Assembly: GCA_910586275.1 (NCBI GenBank)
Contig: CAJUIM010000019.1
Coordinates: forward strand, 1-9,693
Direction: 5' to 3'
Source: an uncultured Lachnospiraceae bacterium
Lineage (GTDB): Bacteria; Bacillota; Clostridia; Lachnospirales; Lachnospiraceae
DNA: 9,693 nucleotides
The notes below the pieces were generated by a model. It did not search any database, was not told the origin of the DNA, and was given only the letters and a program-made list of their open reading frames with translations. Both the position numbers and the translations under genes were made by a program. The number at the start of each line of letters is the position of its first letter. Position 1 is the first letter of the stretch. Positions 6,195-9,693 of the stretch are shown one piece after another.

Positions 6195-6387
6195 ATGGGA
6201 AAAGTATTTGTTCATGGATTAGGGCAAACACCGGAGAGTTGGAATGCGAGACAATGCAAATAAAAAAGCTGCAAAGGAATTGGCAAAGCTTTTGAAGAAT
6301 GCCCGATTAGAGATTGTCAGCGGGGCAGGGCATGAGGTGAATGTGGAAACTCCGGATAAATTAGGGAAATTGCTGAGTTCAATATAA
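6195..6387 (+). pseudogene. Remnant of an alpha/beta hydrolase, middle deleted
   Basis: ATG 6195, behind AAAGGA (6178-6183), opens MGKVFVHGLGQTPESWN, a typical first strand and HGLGQ loop of alpha/beta hydrolases, but the frame stops at the TAA 6261-6263. From about 6250, in another frame, the sequence NKKAAKELAKLLKNARLEIV and then SGAGHEVNVETPDKLGKLL runs to the TAA at 6385-6387. This is the usual C-terminal end of the family, including the catalytic histidine in GAGHE. About 150 residues with the nucleophile serine elbow and the acid are gone, so it cannot be an active enzyme. The join lies near 6243-6256. Only short fragments (22 and about 45 residues) could be made. The MBL-fold gene starts 18 bp later. 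Confidence 0.75.
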
Positions 6388-6404
6388 GTGAGGTTACATA
6401 TATT

Positions 6405-7058
6405 ATGGTTCATATACATAGAATTGGTTCGGGCAATGTGAATTGTTATATCGTGGCTGATAGAGATAAAGCCATATTAATTGATACGGGCAGAAAAAAA
6501 TATCGGGAAAAGATTTTAGAAAAGTGCAAGGAGTTTCAGGTTCGCTTAATTGTACTCACTCACGGTCATATGGATCATTGTCAGAATGCTGCTTATCTTG
6601 CCAATGCTTTAAACATTCCGGTTGCAATGAGTAAAAAGGATAGTAATCTGATACCGGATAATAGGAAACAAAAAATGTCGGCAAAAACTCTTTTGGGGAA
6701 AATAGTATTATTAGTATCTTTAAGTAGTTTTGAGAAGGATACCTTGGATGTATTTAAGCCAATGGTGTATTTACAGGATGGAGACAACTTGAAGGAATAT
6801 GGTGTTGATGCAACGGTTGTAGCATTGCCGGGGCATACAGAGGGTTCTGTTGGTTTAGAGATAGAAGGGGACAAACTATTCGTGGGAGATGCTTTAATGA
6901 ATATGTTTTATCCAACCATATCAATGCTGTACACAGATAAAGATAAAATGTTAGAAAGTGCAAAGCGCATTGGGGAAATGGGAGCGAAAACAATTTATTT
7001 TGGACATGGGAAACCGAAACGGAATCGTAAATGGGTGATACATCATCTCTCAGAGTGA
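6405..7058 (+). CDS. MBL-fold (metallo-beta-lactamase superfamily) metallohydrolase
   Basis: A 217-residue cytoplasmic protein with the complete metal site of the superfamily: THGHMDHC with H53, H55, D57 and H58, H144 in LPGHTEGS, D162 in VGDAL, and H201 in FGHGKP. The N-terminal strand pattern GNVNCYIV (10-17) and LIDTG (25-29) is typical of glyoxalase II-like and related small hydrolases. The substrate cannot be inferred; hydrolysis of a thioester, lactone or phosphodiester is possible. Start ATG 6405 lies 11 bp after AGTGAGG. The protein normally would end about residue 210 (NRKW); the last seven residues come from sequence shared with the next gene remnant, which begins in another frame at 7031. 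Base composition is more A+T-rich than in the flanking ABC and radical SAM genes. It seems to be the only intact gene between 5954 and 7231. Confidence 0.88.
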   Translation: MVHIHRIGSGNVNCYIVADRDKAILIDTGRKKYREKILEKCKEFQVRLIVLTHGHMDHCQNAAYLANALNIPVAMSKKDSNLIPDNRKQKMSAKTLLGKIVLLVSLSSFEKDTLDVFKPMVYLQDGDNLKEYGVDATVVALPGHTEGSVGLEIEGDKLFVGDALMNMFYPTISMLYTDKDKMLESAKRIGEMGAKTIYFGHGKPKRNRKWVIHHLSE

Positions 7059-7171
7059 AGCAGTTTCTGAACAATCCTAATGCCAGTATTTATTTTTATC
7101 GTGTTCTGAGATTTATTGCACAGAGTGGCAGATATTATCGTGATTTGAAGACGGAGAGTTTTGAGGTATAA
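7031..7171 (+). pseudogene. Remnant of a pyridoxamine 5'-phosphate oxidase-like protein, in-frame internal deletion
   Basis: From 7031 one frame reads MGDTSSLRVKQFLNNPNASI, then YFY, and directly RVLRFIAQSGRYYRDLK and TESFEV before the TAA at 7169-7171. The first part matches the early beta-barrel strand of PNPOx-fold FMN proteins (TSS..V.QF..NP.ASIYF); the second matches the C-terminal strands of the same family (VL.F.A..GRYY.DLK.E.FEV). About 70 or more residues are missing at the join around 7095-7105, and the true N-terminus is also missing. The remnant overlaps the 3' end of the MBL-fold gene by 28 bp in another frame. The 46-residue product is unlikely to fold or bind flavin. Identification is by recognition of the conserved strands, without a search. 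Confidence 0.65.
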
Positions 7172-7222
7172 ATGATAGGAATCTATTTTAGCGGTACCGG
7201 CAATTCGAGTTTGTATAACTGA
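7172..7222 (+). pseudogene. N-terminal stub of a flavodoxin/EFR1-type protein
   Basis: ATG 7172 opens MIGIYFSGTGNSSLYN before a TGA at 7220-7222. IYFSGTGNS is the first beta strand and FMN-phosphate loop of flavodoxins and of the flavodoxin domain of EFR1-type ferredoxins. The rest of the gene is absent; a promoter for the next gene begins 10 bp later, placing the breakpoint near 7208-7230. The start codon overlaps the preceding TAA, so the intact genes were probably in one operon. Confidence 0.6.
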
Positions 7223-7231
7223 AAATAAGTG

Positions 7232-7260
7232 TTGACTTTTGGTTAAACTGAAAGTATAAT
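7232..7260 (+). promoter_or_regulatory. Strong consensus promoter of the ribbon-helix-helix gene
   Basis: TTGACT (7232-7237) and a perfect TATAAT (7255-7260) are separated by exactly 17 bp. Transcription would start near 7267, which rules out ATG 7259 as the start of the gene and supports GTG 7289 behind GGAGG (7276-7280). Confidence 0.8.
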
Positions 7261-7288
7261 GATTAGGAAACGGATGGAGGTGTATATT

Positions 7289-7480
7289 GTGGCGAGGACA
7301 GGCAGGCCAAAGTCTGACAATCCGAAAAAAAGCCTTATCGGGTTGAAGCTGACAGAGGAGGAAGCCGCAAAACTCAGGGAATATGCGTCTAAACATGGCA
7401 TGACCATAACACAGGTGCTTCAAAGGGGGATTGATTTGCAGTATGCAATGGATGAATCCGTAAGCAGAGAGTCTTTATAA
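7289..7480 (+). CDS. Ribbon-helix-helix (CopG/Arc-type) DNA-binding protein
   Basis: A 63-residue protein. After a basic N-terminal arm with TGRPKSDNPKK (4-14), a short strand SLIGLKL (15-21) is followed by helix A (TEEEAAKLREYASKHG, 22-37) and helix B (TITQVLQRGIDLQYA, 39-53), the plan of ribbon-helix-helix repressors, which bind DNA as dimers through the paired strands. Such small proteins with a TGRPK arm are common in Clostridia, often on mobile elements or as antitoxins; no toxin-like partner is seen here. The GTG start is set by the consensus promoter just upstream and a GGAGG at 8 bp spacing. It lies between a truncated flavodoxin stub and a tyrosine recombinase remnant, so it may be left over from an integrated element, and it may be autoregulatory. 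Its target is unknown. Confidence 0.75.
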   Translation: MARTGRPKSDNPKKSLIGLKLTEEEAAKLREYASKHGMTITQVLQRGIDLQYAMDESVSRESL

Positions 7481-7548
7481 ACTATATAGATACAATTCTG
7501 CAGCAGGGAATATAAGGAATATCTAATGTGTACGTTTTCTATATCACT

Positions 7549-7576
7549 CCCGGGCATGCCTTTTGCGCCGGGTTTT
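7549..7576 (+). terminator. Possible intrinsic terminator after the ribbon-helix-helix gene
   Basis: CCCGGGC (7549-7555) can pair with GCGCCGGG (7565-7572) if one G is bulged, with a 9-base loop, followed by a short TTTT (7573-7576). The stem is GC-rich but the T run is short, so termination is likely to be partial. It lies 69 bp after the stop at 7480. Nothing else is evident between 7481 and 7596. Confidence 0.4.
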
Positions 7577-7596
7577 GCGGGGATGAAACAAATTGA

Positions 7597-7722
7597 AAGG
7601 TGAGCCGGTCCGTAATGGGATGGGCTGATATTAAAATGAGGATGGGCATTTATGCGGAGGCCGCCGATGCAAAGAAACAGAAAGCAATTGTAAATGCAGC
7701 ACTAAAATTGGATGAATTTTAG
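7597..7722 (+). pseudogene. C-terminal remnant of a tyrosine recombinase (integrase)
   Basis: The frame ending at TAG 7720-7722 reads VMGWADIKMRMGIYAEAAD, then AKKQKAIVNAALKLDEF. This matches the end of phage/transposon tyrosine integrases (usually xMGHxDIxTTMxIYAExx), where the Tyr in IYAE is the catalytic nucleophile. The first motif here has Trp where His is usual, and Thr-Thr is Arg-Met-like. An in-frame TGA (7594-7596) lies six codons before the recognisable part, and no catalytic Arg box is present upstream, so the gene is broken and its 5' part lost. It ends 42 bp before the radical SAM start, so an element probably once sat between the ABC operon and that gene. Confidence 0.7.
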
Positions 7723-7764
7723 GAAAGGATCCGGATAGGAATGACAGAGACTGAAAGGATTACC

Positions 7765-9645
7765 ATGAGAAAATTAGCCTTAAGTGATGAAATATTACTG
7801 AAAATCGAAAAGCCTGCACGTTATATCGGCAATGAAGTAAACAGTGTCATGAAAGACCCGGAGAAAGCGGATGTGCGCATTGCCATGTGCTTTCCCGATG
7901 TATACGAAATCGGTATGTCGCATCTTGGCATTCAGATTTTATATGATATGTTCAACCGTTTTGATGACGTATGGTGCGAACGGGTGTATTCGCCTTGGGT
8001 GGATTTGGATAAGATAATGAGGGAAGAGGGAATTCCTCTTTTTGCGCTGGAATCGCAGGAACCCGTGAAAAATATGGATTTTCTGGCTATTACAATCCAA
8101 TACGAGATGTGCTATACCAATATTCTCCAAGTGCTGGATTTGTCCCGCATTCCCCTCCGGGCGGAGGAAAGGACTTGGGAGCATCCGATTGTGATAGGGG
8201 GTGGCCCCTGCACATATAACCCGGAGCCTATAGCGGAATTTTTTGATGTGTTCTATATAGGGGAAGGGGAAACACGTTATCGGGAATTTATCGACCTTTA
8301 TAAGGAAGCGCGCCGGGAAGGGGTGACGAGGGAGGAGTTTCTGCGCCGGGCGGCAAAAGTGCCGGGGATATATGTGCCGGCTTTTTATCGGGTGGAATAC
8401 AAAGAGGACGGAACGATTTTGGCAATGCGCCCCAGTGAGGAGGGGATTCCGGAAAAAATCAGGAAAGAAATTGAAATGGAGGTGTCGGATACCTATTATC
8501 CCCGGAAGCCGGTGGTACCTTTCATCAAGGTTACGCAGGATCGGGTCGTGCTGGAAATTCAAAGGGGATGTATTCGGGGCTGCCGATTCTGTCAGGCAGG
8601 ACAGCTATATCGGCCGGTACGGGAGAGAAGCTTGAAGATGCTGGAAGAATATGCTTTGGACATGCTGAGGAATACCGGGCATGAGGAAATATCTTTAAGT
8701 TCCTTAAGTTCCAGTGATTATTCCGGCCTGCCTGAATTAATTGATTTTCTGATAGGGGAGTGCAGTAAGAGGAAAATCAATATTTCTTTGCCGTCCTTGC
8801 GGATTGATGCTTTTTCTTTGGATGTCATGAGTAAGGTGCAGGATGTGAAAAAAAGCAGCCTGACATTTGCGCCGGAAGCAGGCAGCCAAAGATTAAGGGA
8901 TGTAATCAATAAAGGACTGACTGAGTCGGTCATATTAGAAGGGGCTGCTATGGCTTTCCAAGGAGGCTGGACTAGGGTAAAACTTTACTTTATGCTGGGG
9001 CTGCCTACGGAAACGGAAGAGGATATTGAGGGAATCGGTGATTTATGCAATAAAATCGCGGCCGTCTTTTTTGAGACAGTACCGAAGGAAAAGAGGGTAA
9101 ACGGGAAAGTACAGATTGTGGCCAGTACCTCCTTTTTCATTCCAAAGCCGTTTACGCCATTCCAGTGGGCGAGGATGTGTACGAAGGAAGAGTTTCTGGA
9201 CAAGGCATATCTCACACGCAATTCCATAAAAGGCCAGCTGAATCAGCGGAGTATTAAATACAATTGGCATGAAGCGGATGTAAGTGTATTGGAAGGTGTT
9301 TTTGCAAGGGGGGACAGAAGGATTTCGGAAGTGATTTTGCGGGCATATGAGAAAGGATGCCTTTTTGATGCTTGGAGTGAATATTTCCGGAATGACATAT
9401 GGATGGAAACTTTTGCGGAATGCGGCATAGACCTTGGCTTCTATACGACCCGGGAAAGGGAAGAGGACGAGGTGTTCCCTTGGGATTTTCTGGACTGCGG
9501 CGTAACGAAGGAATTTCTGCTGCGGGAATGGAAGAAAGCATTGGAGGAGACGGTCTCCCCCAACTGCAGGGAAAAATGTCAAGGATGCGGCGCGAACCGT
9601 TTCGGAGGAGGCATCTGCTTTACCGGCAAAAAGGACGGGAACTAA
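7765..9645 (+). CDS. TIGR03960-type radical SAM protein with B12-binding-like N-terminal domain
   Basis: A 626-residue protein from ATG 7765 (634 from the in-frame ATG 7741). I prefer 7765 because the start MRKLALSDEILLKIEKPARY matches the family and GAAAGGA (7753-7759) is well placed; 7741 has no properly spaced site. Residues about 15-190 (MCFPDVYEIGMSHLGIQ, IGGGPCTYNPEP, IGEGE) form the cobalamin-binding-like domain. The radical SAM domain follows with C269-x3-C273-x2-C276 (CIRGCRFC), which should bind the 4Fe-4S cluster that splits S-adenosylmethionine. The tail has four more cysteines (601, 605, 608, 618; CREKCQGC...GGGIC), perhaps a second metal site. The reaction is not known to me; in Clostridia the gene usually precedes a TIGR03936/DUF2344 gene and ribonuclease G near the rplU-rpmA genes. 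The gene is intact. The 48 bp after it end in GAGGAA at the window edge, possibly the ribosome binding site of the next gene. Confidence 0.92.
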   Translation: MRKLALSDEILLKIEKPARYIGNEVNSVMKDPEKADVRIAMCFPDVYEIGMSHLGIQILYDMFNRFDDVWCERVYSPWVDLDKIMREEGIPLFALESQEPVKNMDFLAITIQYEMCYTNILQVLDLSRIPLRAEERTWEHPIVIGGGPCTYNPEPIAEFFDVFYIGEGETRYREFIDLYKEARREGVTREEFLRRAAKVPGIYVPAFYRVEYKEDGTILAMRPSEEGIPEKIRKEIEMEVSDTYYPRKPVVPFIKVTQDRVVLEIQRGCIRGCRFCQAGQLYRPVRERSLKMLEEYALDMLRNTGHEEISLSSLSSSDYSGLPELIDFLIGECSKRKINISLPSLRIDAFSLDVMSKVQDVKKSSLTFAPEAGSQRLRDVINKGLTESVILEGAAMAFQGGWTRVKLYFMLGLPTETEEDIEGIGDLCNKIAAVFFETVPKEKRVNGKVQIVASTSFFIPKPFTPFQWARMCTKEEFLDKAYLTRNSIKGQLNQRSIKYNWHEADVSVLEGVFARGDRRISEVILRAYEKGCLFDAWSEYFRNDIWMETFAECGIDLGFYTTREREEDEVFPWDFLDCGVTKEFLLREWKKALEETVSPNCREKCQGCGANRFGGGICFTGKKDGN

Positions 9646-9693
9646 AAACAGCGCAAGCCCGCACAGTGCCGCAGGCAATCGCCGTCTGAGGAA

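Noticed and set aside
1..9693. CRISPR array, tRNA or rRNA genes
   Set aside because: No regularly spaced repeats and no cloverleaf or rRNA-like segments were seen on either strand.

Overview
The window looks like chromosomal DNA of a Clostridia-type Firmicute, most likely a Lachnospiraceae gut anaerobe. The reasons are purine-rich AGGAGG-type ribosome binding sites, genes almost all on one strand, a BlaI/BlaR1-type pair, a protein resembling the DUF6033 group common in that family, and a TIGR03960-type radical SAM protein whose start and body match Lachnospiraceae members closely. This assignment is from recognition only; no database was searched.

Layout, all on the + strand. (1) 1-119: the C-terminal membrane tail of an unidentified protein. 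(2) 296-2775: a regulatory unit made of a BlaI/MecI-type repressor, an M56 (BlaR1-like) membrane metalloprotease with a short non-penicillin-binding outer domain, and a coiled-coil DUF6033-like protein. It ends at a clear intrinsic terminator (2814-2849). (3) 2868-5953: a tightly packed operon under a promoter embedded in a 46-bp near-perfect inverted repeat. It encodes a 78-residue one-TM/coiled-coil protein, an ArsR-type winged-helix regulator without cysteines, an ABC ATPase and a 501-residue permease whose two halves look like repeats of each other.

(4) 5929-7222: a decayed stretch. Around an apparently intact metallo-beta-lactamase-fold hydrolase (6405-7058) lie remnants of four other genes: a helix-turn-helix regulator, an alpha/beta hydrolase, a pyridoxamine 5'-phosphate oxidase-like protein and a flavodoxin/EFR1-type protein. 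The first three keep pieces from both ends but have lost the middle; the fourth is only an N-terminal stub. (5) 7232-7722: a consensus promoter drives a 63-residue ribbon-helix-helix protein, followed by the last ~35 codons of a tyrosine recombinase, suggesting the scar of an integrated element. (6) 7765-9645: a complete TIGR03960-type radical SAM gene, a conserved chromosomal gene that probably marks the return to core genome.

Working together: BlaI-type protein should repress its own operon until the M56 protease senses a signal and inactivates it; the DUF6033-like protein is the likely regulated output. The ArsR-type protein probably binds the large dyad and controls its own ABC exporter operon. 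The 5.9-7.7 kb stretch reads as a zone of insertion and deletion between these modules and the core gene.
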